A stretch of 64,000 nucleotides of DNA, from the NCBI RefSeq assembly GCF_036884275.1, contig NZ_CP145607.1, positions 434,001 to 498,000 of the forward strand, given 5' to 3'. Below, one piece after another: positions 16,975 through 26,128 of this stretch. This DNA is from Sphingomonas kaistensis. Its GTDB lineage: Bacteria > Pseudomonadota > Alphaproteobacteria > Sphingomonadales > Sphingomonadaceae. The notes under the pieces were generated by a model. That model worked only from the letters and a program-made list of their open reading frames with translations. It was not told the origin of the DNA and did not search any database. Position 1 is the first letter of the stretch. Every line of letters begins with the position of its first letter. The translations under genes were made by a program, and so were the position numbers.

Positions 16975-17643
16975 ATGGACCTTGCGATCTACGACATGGA
17001 CCGGACGGTCACCCGCCGTCCGACCTACACCAGCTTCCTGCTGCATTGCGCGCGGCGGCGGGCGCCATGGCGGCTGCTGTTCCTGCCGCTCGTGGTGGGA
17101 TCGATGCTGGCTTATGTGGCGAAGCTGATCAGCCGCGCGACGCTGAAGGAGATCAACCACCGGCTGTTGCTGGGCGGGAGCATTCGCCCGGCGGATCTGA
17201 AGCCCCTGGTCGACAGCTTCGCCGACGCGCAGGCCGCGCACAACATCCGCCCAGGCGCGCGAAAGGCGATCGCCCGCGATCATGCCGAGGGACGCCGGGT
17301 AATCATGGCCACCGCCAGCTACCGCTTCTACGCCGCCGCGATCGCCGAGCGGGTGGGGTTCGACGACGTGATCGGGACCAACACCCTGCTTGGGCTCGAC
17401 GACAGCGTGATCTGCCGGATCGACGGCGAGAATTGTTATGGCGAAGCCAAGATGCGGATGGTCGCTGACTGGGTCGAACGGTCAGGCCTGACCGGCAAGC
17501 ATGGCCACGTCCGCTTCTATTCCGATCACGTCACCGACGCCCCGGTATTCGAATGGGCCGACGAAGCGGTGGCGGTGAATCCGCATGGGGCGCTGCGCGA
17601 GCTCGCGGCCAAACGCGGCTGGGCGGTCGAGGATTGGGGCTGA
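16975..17643 (+). CDS. HAD-superfamily (subclass IB) phosphatase
   Basis: A 222-residue protein. Motif I is DMDRT (Asp8 nucleophile, Asp10 acid/base), motif II is the serine/threonine in MATASYRF, motif III lysine is probably in GEAKMRM, and motif IV is SDHVTDAP with two metal-binding aspartates. A cap with a hydrophobic helix sits after motif I, as in SerB/PSP-like HAD-IB hydrolases. It starts three bases after the nucleotidyltransferase, completing a three-gene cassette. It could remove the terminal phosphate from a phospho-alcohol lipid or from a compatible-solute intermediate. Confidence 0.88.
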   Translation: MDLAIYDMDRTVTRRPTYTSFLLHCARRRAPWRLLFLPLVVGSMLAYVAKLISRATLKEINHRLLLGGSIRPADLKPLVDSFADAQAAHNIRPGARKAIARDHAEGRRVIMATASYRFYAAAIAERVGFDDVIGTNTLLGLDDSVICRIDGENCYGEAKMRMVADWVERSGLTGKHGHVRFYSDHVTDAPVFEWADEAVAVNPHGALRELAAKRGWAVEDWG

Positions 17644-17694
17644 TACCGCCTTTCGGTCGCTGAAATAGAGCCGGCCCGAACTTACATCGGGTAG

Positions 17695-18765
17695 ATGAAA
17701 CTGTCCCTGCCGCTGCTCGCCGCCTGTTCCCTGCTCGCCGCTGGATGCTCCGATGCGCAGCCGGGCAGTCGCCAAACGCCAGCCTCCACCGAACGTCGGG
17801 TGGAGACCCGCGGGCTCGATCCGGCGTTGATGGCCGAGGTGCGGCGGGAGGCCGACGCGCTGCCGCGCGTTCATTCGGTGCTGATCGCGCGGGGCGGCGA
17901 GACGCTGGCCGAATATCGCCTGCGCGGGCCCAGCCTCGACACGCCGGTCAACATCAAGTCGGCATCCAAGTCGGTGCTGTCGGCGCTGACCGGAATCGCG
18001 ATCGGGCGCGGGGTGCTGACCGGGGCCGAGCAGAAGATCGCGCCGCTGTTGCGGGCTGATGTGCCTGCCAACGCCGATCCGCGTATCGAACAGATCGAGG
18101 TGGGACATCTGCTGTCGATGCAGGCCGGGCTCGGGCGGACGTCGGGGCCGAATTACGGCGCGTGGGTCGCGAGCCCCAATTGGGTACGTTACGCGCTGTC
18201 GCGCCCGTTCGCCGCCGATCCGGGCCGGGAGATGCTGTATTCCACCGGCTCGTCGCACCTGCTGTCGGCGGCGCTGACCCGGGCGTCGGGGCGCAGCACC
18301 TATGCCCTCGCGCAGGACTGGCTGGCCGAGCCGCTCGGCATCACGCTGCCGCCCTGGCCGCGCGATCCGCAGGGCATTTATTTCGGCGGCAACGACATGC
18401 TGATGTCGCCCCGCGCGCTGCTGCGGTTCGGTGAGCTCTACCGCAACGACGGCGTCTGGCAGGGGCGGCGGATTCTACCCGAAGGCTGGGTGCAGCAAAG
18501 CTGGCGGCCGCGCACCACCTCGCCGTGGAGCGGCAATCCCTATGGCTATGGCTGGTTCACGCCGACCAGCGCCGGTCGCCAAGTGCATTTCGCCTGGGGC
18601 TATGGCGGGCAGATGCTGTTCATCGTGCCGAGCCTCGACCTGACGGTGGTCATGATCTCCGACCCCTCGCCCCGCCCGCGCGAGGAAAGCCATGTCGCGG
18701 ACCTGGGCCGGATCCTGGCGACCGGGATCATCCCGGCGGCGGAAAAGGGTGCGGGCATCTCGTGA
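17695..18765 (+). CDS. Beta-lactamase-family serine hydrolase lipoprotein
   Basis: A 356-residue protein with a lipoprotein signal ending in LLAAGC (Cys18). The serine-hydrolase motif S-x-x-K is Ser89-Ala-Ser-Lys92 in NIKSASKSVLSA. The second motif appears as YSTGSSH (Tyr-Ser-Thr in place of Tyr-x-Asn). HFAWGYGGQ provides the third-motif region. It belongs to the class C beta-lactamase/DD-peptidase/esterase family (AmpC/EstB-like) and probably acts in the periplasm. The substrate may be peptidoglycan or an ester; true beta-lactamase activity is not implied. Confidence 0.87.
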   Translation: MKLSLPLLAACSLLAAGCSDAQPGSRQTPASTERRVETRGLDPALMAEVRREADALPRVHSVLIARGGETLAEYRLRGPSLDTPVNIKSASKSVLSALTGIAIGRGVLTGAEQKIAPLLRADVPANADPRIEQIEVGHLLSMQAGLGRTSGPNYGAWVASPNWVRYALSRPFAADPGREMLYSTGSSHLLSAALTRASGRSTYALAQDWLAEPLGITLPPWPRDPQGIYFGGNDMLMSPRALLRFGELYRNDGVWQGRRILPEGWVQQSWRPRTTSPWSGNPYGYGWFTPTSAGRQVHFAWGYGGQMLFIVPSLDLTVVMISDPSPRPREESHVADLGRILATGIIPAAEKGAGIS

Positions 18766-18858
18766 CCGCCTGACGCCACGCCTCGCCATCCATCGACCGG
18801 ACGCGGCCGTTCGACGAAGGCGCCGAGCCGGCCGTGCTGCGAGGCGTAGGGCGAGACG

Positions 18859-19536
18859 ATGTCTCATGCCCTTGCCTCGCGCCCTGCCCGCCCCGCGATG
18901 GATGGCGGCCGCCTGTTCCTCAGCGCCACCTTCTTCGCCTTTTGCTATTGCCTGCTGACGTGGCGCGCGCATCTGCTGACCGAAACGGCGCCCTTGTTCA
19001 GCGATCGCCGCGCCATTGCCCTGCTGGTCGGCGCGGGGGTGTTCTGGCTGGCGCTGGGGCAGCTTCAGGGGCCGGGCCGGCTGACCCTGGTGCGCACCGC
19101 GAGCTGGGTCGTGCTCGGCACCATCGTCGTCATGGTCGCGCGGCTGGCGGTCAATTGGTGGAAGCCCGACGCCGTCCTGACCGTCGCCTACAGCCTGCGC
19201 TGGTCGCTCGCCTGGGCGGCTTATTTCGGGTTCTGGCTGATGGGTGCGGCGACGTTCCGGAAGCGCTCGGCGGCGGTGGCGAGCGTCGCGGCGCCGACCG
19301 CCGCCGCTCGCGCGGAGCGGGTGGCCGAGTGGGAGCAGGTCGACTGGCTGGTCGATGCCGTGGGGGCGGAATTCGCGGACGCGTCGGGCGAGGATCGCGC
19401 GCGGTTCGCCGATCGCCTGATCCGCAAGGCCGGGACCTTTGAGCTGGCGGACGACGACGGGGCGAATGCCGCCTACAATGCGCGGCTGCGGCTGGTCTAT
19501 CGGATCGCCGCGCGCATCACGACCGATCCGCGATAG
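18859..19536 (+). CDS. Hypothetical four-helix membrane protein
   Basis: A 225-residue protein with four hydrophobic segments in residues about 20-135 and a soluble acidic C-terminal tail of about 90 residues. The tail (WLVDAVGAEFADASGED and onward) looks helical. No domain is recognised. The gene follows the serine hydrolase by 93 bases on the same strand, and it is convergent with the lipoprotein gene 15 bases downstream. Confidence 0.65.
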   Translation: MSHALASRPARPAMDGGRLFLSATFFAFCYCLLTWRAHLLTETAPLFSDRRAIALLVGAGVFWLALGQLQGPGRLTLVRTASWVVLGTIVVMVARLAVNWWKPDAVLTVAYSLRWSLAWAAYFGFWLMGAATFRKRSAAVASVAAPTAAARAERVAEWEQVDWLVDAVGAEFADASGEDRARFADRLIRKAGTFELADDDGANAAYNARLRLVYRIAARITTDPR

Positions 19537-19551
19537 CCGCGATCCGGACGC

Positions 19552-20151
19552 CTAGTGCGTCCAGTCGAGCGTCACCTTGTCGAAGTGCCAGCGAAGCTGC
19601 GCGGGGGTGGCGCCGTCGATGTCGTTGACGCGGCGGAGCACGGCCTCGCCCTCGATCCGGACCGGGCGGCCGTCCCTGTCGGCGCTCGTGATGGTGACCG
19701 GCGCGGTGTAGTAGAGCGAGCCCGCGGCGCCTTCCATCGTGCCGGTCGGGACCGCGACCATGATCTTGCCGAGATCCTTGAAGATGGCGGCGAAGTCGGC
19801 GCGGCTCCAGCGCTGCTTGTCCGCCGGCGAAAGCAGATCGTAGGCCTGGTCGAAGCGCTTCAGTTCGATCGCGCGGGCGAAATCGAGGAGGATGGCGCGG
19901 GCACCGGTTTCGCTGCGCTCGGCCCGGTCGGTGAGCGGCGGAGCCGGATTGGGCTCGGCACTGGATTGGCGCGCGGCTGCCCCCGTTGGCGCGTTGCCGT
20001 CCAGGATCGGTTCGACCGGCGGAACTGCGACGGGCGAAGCCGCCGCAGTGTTGTCGGTCGGGACAGAGACATTCTCGGCGGCGGGCTGCTGCTGGCAGGC
20101 GGCGAGCGCCAGGGCCAAGCCGAGCGCGGGACAAATCTTGCTGCGAATCAT
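19552..20151 (-). CDS. Hypothetical lipoprotein
   Basis: A 199-residue protein with signal MIRSKICPALGLALALAAC and a lipobox Cys19. A proline/alanine-rich linker is followed by a globular part containing FARAIELKRFDQAYDLLSPA, which resembles NTF2/DUF4878-like repeats found in small periplasmic proteins. It is 50 bases downstream of the PLP enzyme on the same strand. Function is unknown. Confidence 0.72.
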   Translation of the reverse strand: MIRSKICPALGLALALAACQQQPAAENVSVPTDNTAAASPVAVPPVEPILDGNAPTGAAARQSSAEPNPAPPLTDRAERSETGARAILLDFARAIELKRFDQAYDLLSPADKQRWSRADFAAIFKDLGKIMVAVPTGTMEGAAGSLYYTAPVTITSADRDGRPVRIEGEAVLRRVNDIDGATPAQLRWHFDKVTLDWTH

Positions 20152-20201
20152 GGGGGATCGAACCGGCCAAGCGCCTTGCCGTTCCGATCCCCCCTGTTCG
20201 A

Positions 20202-21509
20202 TCAGACCGCCTGCAGCGCGTGCTCGAAATCGGCGATCAGGTCGTCGGCATTCTCGACCCCGATGCTGATCCGCACCAGATTGTCGGTGATGCCGAGCGC
20301 TGCCTTGCGCTCGTCGGGCACGCTCAAATGCGTCATCGCCGCCGGCGCGCTGGCCAGCGTTTCCGTACCGCCGAGGCTGACCGCGAGATGGGCGATGGTG
20401 AGGTTGTCGAGGAAGGCGAACGCCTCTTTCTCGCCGCCCTTCAGGTACAGCGAGAAGGTCGATCCGGCGCCGGTGCAATGGCGCTTGTAAATGTCGGCCT
20501 GGCGGGTGCCTTCTTCGAGGAAGCCCAGGTACCCGACGCTTTCGACCTTGGGATGGTCCTTGAGGAATGCGCAGACCTTGGCCGCATTCTCGCCCGCGCG
20601 GCTCATCCGCAGTTCCAGCGTCTCGAGACTGCGCAGCAGCATCCAGGCGGTGTTGGGATCGCAGATGGTGCCGATGGTGTTGCGCATCATGCGGATCGGA
20701 TCGAGGAACTTCTTCGAGCCCACGAGGCCGCCGGCGACGAGATCGCTGTGGCCACCGGCATATTTGGTGAGGGAGTAGACGGTGATGTCCGCGCCCTGCG
20801 CCAGCGGCTTGGCCCACAGCGGCCCGAGGAAGGTATTGTCGATCGCGATCGGTGGCACGTCGCCGCCGCTGAACGCCGCGTCACGCGCTGCCTTGACCGC
20901 TTCGACATCGACCAGCGCGTTGGTCGGATTGGCCGGGCTTTCGAGATAGATCAGGCTGAGGCGGCCCTTCGCCTTGGCCGCTTCGATCACCTTGGCGATC
21001 TCGTCCTGGGTCGAGCCGGCGGGGAAATCGAGCCAGGTGATGCCGAACTGGCCGAGGATCTTGGCGATCAACGTCTCGGTCGCGGCATAAAGCGGGCCCG
21101 AATGGACGATCACGTCGCCCGGCCGGGCATAGGTCAGCAGCAGAGTGGCGATGGCCGACATGCCGCTCGAGAAGGTCAGTGCTTCCTCGGCCTGTTCCCA
21201 CAGCTTCAAGCGGGCTTCGAGGATTTCCTGGTTCGGGCCGTTGAAGCGCGAATAGACGAGGCCTTCGGCGCCGCCCGGGCGCTTGCCGGTGATGCCTTCG
21301 AAGAAGCGTTTGCCGTGGGCGGCGGTCTCGAACACGAAGGTCGAGGTGAGAAAGATCGGCGGCTTCAAACTGCCTTCGGACAGCGCGGGATCGAAGCCAT
21401 AGCCCATCATCATCGATTCAGGGCTGAGTGGGTGGTTGCCGATCGCCATCGGGCTTTTCTTGGGGCGGCGGCTGGCGGGGACGCCGGTCATGTCAGCTTC
21501 GTTTTCCAT
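20202..21509 (-). CDS. Cys/Met metabolism PLP-dependent enzyme (cystathionine gamma-synthase family)
   Basis: A 435-residue cytoplasmic PLP enzyme. The Schiff-base lysine is in VYSLTKYAGGHSDLVAGG, the phosphate-binding region is FSSGMSAI, YSRFNGPN supplies the neighbouring-subunit tyrosine/arginine, and the substrate carboxylate arginine is in ISIGVENADDL. Family members include cystathionine gamma-synthase, cystathionine gamma-lyase, O-acetylhomoserine sulfhydrylase and methionine gamma-lyase. The exact reaction cannot be fixed from these motifs. I chose the ATG at 21509; the longer upstream frame has no family-like sequence. Confidence 0.9.
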   Translation of the reverse strand: MENEADMTGVPASRRPKKSPMAIGNHPLSPESMMMGYGFDPALSEGSLKPPIFLTSTFVFETAAHGKRFFEGITGKRPGGAEGLVYSRFNGPNQEILEARLKLWEQAEEALTFSSGMSAIATLLLTYARPGDVIVHSGPLYAATETLIAKILGQFGITWLDFPAGSTQDEIAKVIEAAKAKGRLSLIYLESPANPTNALVDVEAVKAARDAAFSGGDVPPIAIDNTFLGPLWAKPLAQGADITVYSLTKYAGGHSDLVAGGLVGSKKFLDPIRMMRNTIGTICDPNTAWMLLRSLETLELRMSRAGENAAKVCAFLKDHPKVESVGYLGFLEEGTRQADIYKRHCTGAGSTFSLYLKGGEKEAFAFLDNLTIAHLAVSLGGTETLASAPAAMTHLSVPDERKAALGITDNLVRISIGVENADDLIADFEHALQAV

Positions 21510-21587
21510 GGGGCAGCCCCTAGCCGAGGTCGCGCACGGGCGAAAGCCGAGGTTGCGTGCACGCCGCCGGCACCCATCTAGCGGTTC

Positions 21588-21908
21588 ATGACGAAACTCT
21601 TCTTTTCCGCTCTTGCCGCGCTCAGCCTTGCCGCCTGCGGAAGCAACGCGCCGCCACCGCCCGCCGACAACGGCATGGCGGGCCACAGCATGCCGGGCAT
21701 GGCCATGCCCGCACCCACCGGCGACCAGGATCGCGATTTCGCCCGGCAGATGATCGTTCATCACCAAGGCGCGATCGAGATGTCGCGGGTCCAATTGGCC
21801 CGCGGCAAGGATGCCGAGATGCGTCGTCTTGCGAAGGAAATCATCACTATGCAGGAGCGCGAGATTGCGCAGTTCAACGCCTATCTCGACCGCACCGGGG
21901 GACGTTAA
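21588..21908 (+). CDS. DUF305 lipoprotein
   Basis: A 106-residue lipoprotein with signal [18 protein letters not shown] (lipobox Cys17). A Met/His-rich linker ([12 protein letters not shown]) is followed by the DUF305 core [23 protein letters not shown]305 proteins are ferritin-like short helical proteins often found near copper-handling genes. The Met- and His-rich linker fits a periplasmic metal-binding role, but no copper genes are adjacent. Confidence 0.88.
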   Translation: MTKLFFSALAALSLAACGSNAPPPPADNGMAGHSMPGMAMPAPTGDQDRDFARQMIVHHQGAIEMSRVQLARGKDAEMRRLAKEIITMQEREIAQFNAYLDRTGGR

Positions 21909-21920
21909 GAACTTTTTCGG

Positions 21921-22154
21921 TCAGGCGCCGCGCCTGCTGGCGAGCAGGCCGGCGAGAAACCCGAGCGACAGCACCCCCACCCCGCCCGCGGCGATCGCAG
22001 CCCACGACCGCGCCGGCGGTGCAGGCGCAGGCGCGGGTCGCGGCGGGCGGAGCTGGCCGCCTTCCTCGACCGGAATGCTGTGCACCGTCCGGCTGATCGC
22101 CTTGATCCGCTCGCGCTTGGCGGCGGCGCTGTCGGGGCTGGGCTCCTGATCCAT
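21921..22154 (-). CDS. Small hypothetical membrane protein
   Basis: A 77-residue protein with a charged N-terminal half, a proline/alanine linker and one C-terminal transmembrane helix (about residues 50-70, SWAAIAAGGVGVLSLGFLAG). The orientation suggests a tail-anchored protein with a cytoplasmic N-terminus. No family recognised. It is convergent with the DUF305 gene, with a gap of 12 bases. Confidence 0.55.
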   Translation of the reverse strand: MDQEPSPDSAAAKRERIKAISRTVHSIPVEEGGQLRPPRPAPAPAPPARSWAAIAAGGVGVLSLGFLAGLLASRRGA

Positions 22155-22200
22155 GAACCCAGCAACTAACGAGGCGGCGTTGCGGCTGCGTTAAAGCGGC

Positions 22201-24510
22201 TCAGAATCCGAGCGAAAACCGGATGGCCGCGCCGGTATCGGGGGCGGCCGCCTTGATGTGCCCCGGCTGGTAGCGCGTAAACAGATTGCCGCTGACCCAG
22301 CCGTTGCCGAGCCAGCGCCGGCCGTAGCTCAGCTCGGCATCAAGCTCGCGCCCGCGCGGGACCATGCTCGACCGGACGATGCTGTAGCCCGGCGTCAACG
22401 AGGCATAATCGTAGCTGGTCGGCAGCGACATGGCGAAGCCTCCACTGTCGATCCGCAGCGGCTGCGAGAAGCGCAGGCCGACGCGATCGCCGTCCGTCAA
22501 CAGATCGCTGCCCGCCACGTCCAGCGCATAGGCGCCGGTGGTGAAAGCGCCGCCCGCGAACTTGGTCCAGCCGCGCCGCGCGCTGACCCCCGCGCTCCAC
22601 CCGGCGCCAAGGTCGCGGCGGGTTTCGAGGTCGAGGAAGGTGGTCCCCGCCCCGCCGCCACCGAGCAAGCTGTCCATGTGCCCGCCGAGCAGGCTGCGGT
22701 TTTCCTCGAGCCGGCCGAGCCCGACCGACACCCATTGCCTGCCGAAGCTGCGGTCGAGGGTGACGGCGTTCCAACGATAGGGCGCGCCGGTCGCCAGCGT
22801 GCGGCGTTCGCCGCTGACTTCGCCGGTTTCGCCCGACAGGGTGAGGCCCATCTTGGTGCTGAGATCGCGGCGAAGCGCGAAGGAGGTACCGCGGGCCGCG
22901 TCGAAGCCGGGGCTTCCGCCCACGTCGCGGGCGATCAGGAACGCGCCGCCGCCAACGCCCGACAAGCGCCGCTCCATCGCCTTGGCCCCTTCGGCGAAGC
23001 CGAACGCGACCGCGGTCTTCCTGTCGATCTTCGCCACCGCCGATCCGGCGACGAGCCGCGCCTTGCGCAGGTCGTCGGGGCCGACGCCGCCGCTGGTCAG
23101 CAGAAAGCCCTTGCCGTCGCTGCGCTCGACCACCGTCATCAGGACGTTCAGCGGGCCCGCACCCGCCGCGCCGGCGCGATAGGAGCCGGACAGCGCGCGG
23201 TGGAGCGGTGCCGAGCGCGGGGCGCTGCGGATGGTCCGGGCGAGGTCCACCGCGAACGCCCGCGAATAGCCGTCGAGCACGACTGCGCCGATGCCGGTCG
23301 AATACGTGCCCGCATCGCCCGCCGATCCCGGCATGTCGGAGCCTCCGGTCGAGACGGGATCGGGGCTGCCGGCCAGCGACAGGGTGCCCAGCGGCTGAAA
23401 GGCTTTGCCGATATTGAGGCGGCCGCGCCCGTAGATGGCGTCGATGCCCGGATCCCCGAGATCGTCGGCGCTCCGGAACAGGATATCGACGATCTGCGCG
23501 CCGGTAAGGTTGGGAAAGGCCGAGGCGAGCAGGGCGACCGCGCCGCTGATGGTGGGCGCGGAAAAGCTGGTGCCGCTGTAGCGCACCGTGCGCTCTTGAT
23601 GGTCGATGGTCCGGACGCCGGTCCCGAATGCGGCAAGGTAATTGCTGGCGCTGGCGCCCGCCCGGTTGCTGAAATCGCTAAGGAGATCGGTGGTGACGAG
23701 GACGCCCGTCGAATCGCGCTGCCCGATCGATCCGGCGATGATCACGTTGGTGGGAAAGCGGGCGGCGGGGGCGGCGGCGAACTGGTCGGCGTTCAATCCC
23801 TTTTCGGGATCCTTGCCGTCGTTACCCGCCGAAATCACGATCACCGTGCCGACGTTCACCGCGCGCGCCATGGCGCTGAGGAGAAGGGTGCTGGGCGAGG
23901 ATCCGCCAAGCGACAGGTTGATGACCCGGGCGCCGGCCGCGACCGCGGCGTCAACCCCGCGCGCAATGCTCGAATCGGCGAACTTGCAGCCTTCGTTCTC
24001 GCCGGTGGTGGCGCAACTTCCCGCGGTGTCGGCGCGCAGCGCGATGATCGTGCTGTCAAAAGCGACGCCGTGGATTTCCTTGTCGTTCTTGGCGGCGGCG
24101 ATCACCGCGGCGACGGCTGAGCCGTGGCCGTCTTCGTCGCCCAGCGGGCGCGCGGCGCTCGTGACGTCGCGGCTGGCGGGATCGATTCGCCCGGCCAGCT
24201 CGGCCATGTTGGGATTGATGCCGCTGTCGATCACCGCGGCCTTGACGCCTTTGCCGGTCGCGCCCTTGTCATAAGCGGCGATCGCGCCCGAGATGACGGC
24301 CGCGTTGGAATATTGATATTCGGTCGTGTTGTAATTGACCGCCGGAGTCGGCGGCGGCGTGACCACGGGCGGCGGCGGGGTCGGCGCCGGGGAGGCGATG
24401 GTCGGCGGGGGCGGCGCCGGGGTCGATTCGACGCTGCCCCCTCCACCGCCGCACGCGGACAGGCTGACCAGAGCCAGGGTTGCAGCCGATCCGAGAAGCG
24501 CCTTCGCCAT
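22201..24510 (-). CDS. Subtilisin-like (S8) serine protease, autotransporter-like
   Basis: A 769-residue exported protease. The signal MAKALLGSAATLALVSLSAC ends in a lipobox-like cysteine followed by a glycine run and a proline-rich linker (to about residue 75). The catalytic triad is visible: Asp in AAVIDSGINPNM, His in DEDGHGSAVAAV, and Ser in YSGTSFSAPTISGAVALLAS. The last 300 residues are a beta-rich region ending in AIRFSLGF, with a terminal aromatic residue like outer-membrane beta-barrels. That suggests an autotransporter or an outer-surface protease. The family's usual autotransporter barrel is not clearly recognisable, so the export route is inferred. Confidence 0.87.
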   Translation of the reverse strand: MAKALLGSAATLALVSLSACGGGGGSVESTPAPPPPTIASPAPTPPPPVVTPPPTPAVNYNTTEYQYSNAAVISGAIAAYDKGATGKGVKAAVIDSGINPNMAELAGRIDPASRDVTSAARPLGDEDGHGSAVAAVIAAAKNDKEIHGVAFDSTIIALRADTAGSCATTGENEGCKFADSSIARGVDAAVAAGARVINLSLGGSSPSTLLLSAMARAVNVGTVIVISAGNDGKDPEKGLNADQFAAAPAARFPTNVIIAGSIGQRDSTGVLVTTDLLSDFSNRAGASASNYLAAFGTGVRTIDHQERTVRYSGTSFSAPTISGAVALLASAFPNLTGAQIVDILFRSADDLGDPGIDAIYGRGRLNIGKAFQPLGTLSLAGSPDPVSTGGSDMPGSAGDAGTYSTGIGAVVLDGYSRAFAVDLARTIRSAPRSAPLHRALSGSYRAGAAGAGPLNVLMTVVERSDGKGFLLTSGGVGPDDLRKARLVAGSAVAKIDRKTAVAFGFAEGAKAMERRLSGVGGGAFLIARDVGGSPGFDAARGTSFALRRDLSTKMGLTLSGETGEVSGERRTLATGAPYRWNAVTLDRSFGRQWVSVGLGRLEENRSLLGGHMDSLLGGGGAGTTFLDLETRRDLGAGWSAGVSARRGWTKFAGGAFTTGAYALDVAGSDLLTDGDRVGLRFSQPLRIDSGGFAMSLPTSYDYASLTPGYSIVRSSMVPRGRELDAELSYGRRWLGNGWVSGNLFTRYQPGHIKAAAPDTGAAIRFSLGF

Positions 24511-24618
24511 CCCAATCCTTTCACAAACCGTTAGATTTGCACGATAATTCCGGGTTCCGCTTAGCCGATGATTCCTTTCGCTTTGCTGACGGTCTCCAAG
24601 CACGGTAGCGGCGCCATC

Positions 24619-25310
24619 ATGGCAGATCCCGCCCCCGTCCGCATCAGGCCACCGTTCGATCGAATCGAGACCTGGATCTTCGATCTCGACAATTGTCTGT
24701 ACCCCGCTTCCACCGGCCTGTTCGCGCTGATCGACGAGCGGATGGGGGCCTATATCCGCGCCTGCTGGGCGTCGATGCGATCGAGGCGCGGCGCATTCAG
24801 AAAGAGCATTTCCGCAATCACGGCACCACGCTGGCCGGCCTGATGCGCGAGAACGAGGTCGATCCCTATCATTTCCTTGAAGACGTCCACGACATCGCGC
24901 TCGACCGGGTCGGACCGAACGAGCGGCTGGCGCGGGGGCTGGGGCTGCTGCCGGGACGCAAGTGCGTCTTCACCAACGGCAACGCGCCTTATGCCCGCCG
25001 CGTGCTCGAGCGGATCGGGATCGGCGACCGGTTCGAGCATCTCCACGACATCGTCGCCTGCGAGCTTCGGCCCAAGCCCGAACCGCACGGCTATGACCTG
25101 TTGTGCCGCCAGTTCGGCATCGATCCCACCACCGCCTGCATGGTCGAGGACATGGCCCGCAACTTGAGGCCGGCCAAGGCGCTCGGCATGACCACCGTGT
25201 GGGTGGACAATGGCTCCGAGCATGGCAATCACGACAACGAACCCGGCCATATCGACTGTCGGATCACCGACGTCGCCGACTGGCTGCACGACATATTGGA
25301 GGACCAATGA
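24619..25310 (+). pseudogene. Pyrimidine 5'-nucleotidase-like HAD hydrolase, frameshifted
   Basis: The N-terminal part (MADPAPVRIRPP, then WIFDLDNCLYP with the HAD nucleophile DxD) reads in one frame to about 24760. The rest, from LLGVDAIEARR to [11 protein letters not shown], reads in the frame one base earlier. The joint lies in TATATCCGCGCCTGCTGG, where one base appears to be missing between the Ile-Arg codons and CTG-CTG-GGC. Both halves match the SDT1/pyrimidine 5'-nucleotidase HAD family (FTNGNAPYARRVL motif [10 protein letters not shown] motif [11 protein letters not shown] motif IV). The end overlaps dapD by ATGA, an intact coupling that suggests a recent mutation or a sequencing error. 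Confidence 0.85.
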
Positions 25311-26128
25311 CCGACCTTGCCGCCATTATCGACAACGCCTGGGAGGCGCGGGACGGGATCGGCGTCGATACGCGGGGCGAGGTGCGCGATGCGGTGGAAC
25401 AGGCGCTGGCGCTCCTCGACAGCGGCGAAGCGCGCGTGGCGGAGCCGGGCGAGAGTGGCTGGACGGTCAACCAGTGGCTCAAGAAAGCCGTGCTGCTGAG
25501 CTTCCGCCTCAACGCGATGGAAGCGATTCCCGGCGGCCCCGGCGGCGCGCCGTGGTGGGACAAGGTGCCGAGCAAGTTCGCCGGCTGGGACGCGCAGGAA
25601 TTCGCCACCCGCGGCTTTCGTGCGGTGCCGGGCGCGATCGTGCGGCGCGGCGCGTATATCGCGCCGGGCGCGGTGCTGATGCCGAGCTTCGTCAATCTCG
25701 GCGCTTATGTCGGTGAAGGAACGATGGTCGACACCTGGGCGACCGTCGGCAGCTGCGCGCAGATCGGCCGCAACGTCCATATCTCGGGCGGAACGGGGAT
25801 CGGCGGCGTGCTCGAGCCGCTGCAGGCCGGCCCGGTCATCATCGAGGACGATTGCTTCATCGGCGCCCGAAGCGAGGTCGCCGAAGGCGTGGTGGTCGAG
25901 CGCGGCAGCGTGATCAGCATGGGGGTGTTCCTCGGCGCGTCGACCAAGATCGTCGACCGGGCGAGCGGCGCGATCAGCTATGGCCGGGTGCCGGCCTATT
26001 CGGTGGTGGTGCCAGGCACGCTGCCGGGCAAGGACGGCGGCCCGGGCCTTGCCTGCGCCGTGATCGTCAAGACGGTGGACGAGAAGACCCGCTCCAAGAC
26101 GGGGATCAACGAGCTGCTGCGCGACTGA
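25307..26128 (+). CDS. dapD: 2,3,4,5-tetrahydropyridine-2,6-dicarboxylate N-succinyltransferase
   Basis: A 273-residue cytoplasmic enzyme of the succinylase branch of lysine/diaminopimelate synthesis. It transfers succinyl from succinyl-CoA to tetrahydrodipicolinate. The N-terminal helical domain is followed by a left-handed beta-helix built of hexapeptide repeats, with [40 protein letters not shown] and [21 protein letters not shown] as landmarks. The C-terminal strand includes [14 protein letters not shown]. Length and motifs are typical. The start overlaps the upstream nucleotidase stop. Confidence 0.97.
   Translation: MTDLAAIIDNAWEARDGIGVDTRGEVRDAVEQALALLDSGEARVAEPGESGWTVNQWLKKAVLLSFRLNAMEAIPGGPGGAPWWDKVPSKFAGWDAQEFATRGFRAVPGAIVRRGAYIAPGAVLMPSFVNLGAYVGEGTMVDTWATVGSCAQIGRNVHISGGTGIGGVLEPLQAGPVIIEDDCFIGARSEVAEGVVVERGSVISMGVFLGASTKIVDRASGAISYGRVPAYSVVVPGTLPGKDGGPGLACAVIVKTVDEKTRSKTGINELLRD

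Noticed and set aside
22258..24120. A 620-residue plus-strand frame opposite the subtilase.
   Set aside because: Shadow of a gene with a complete catalytic triad; no conserved domain seen.
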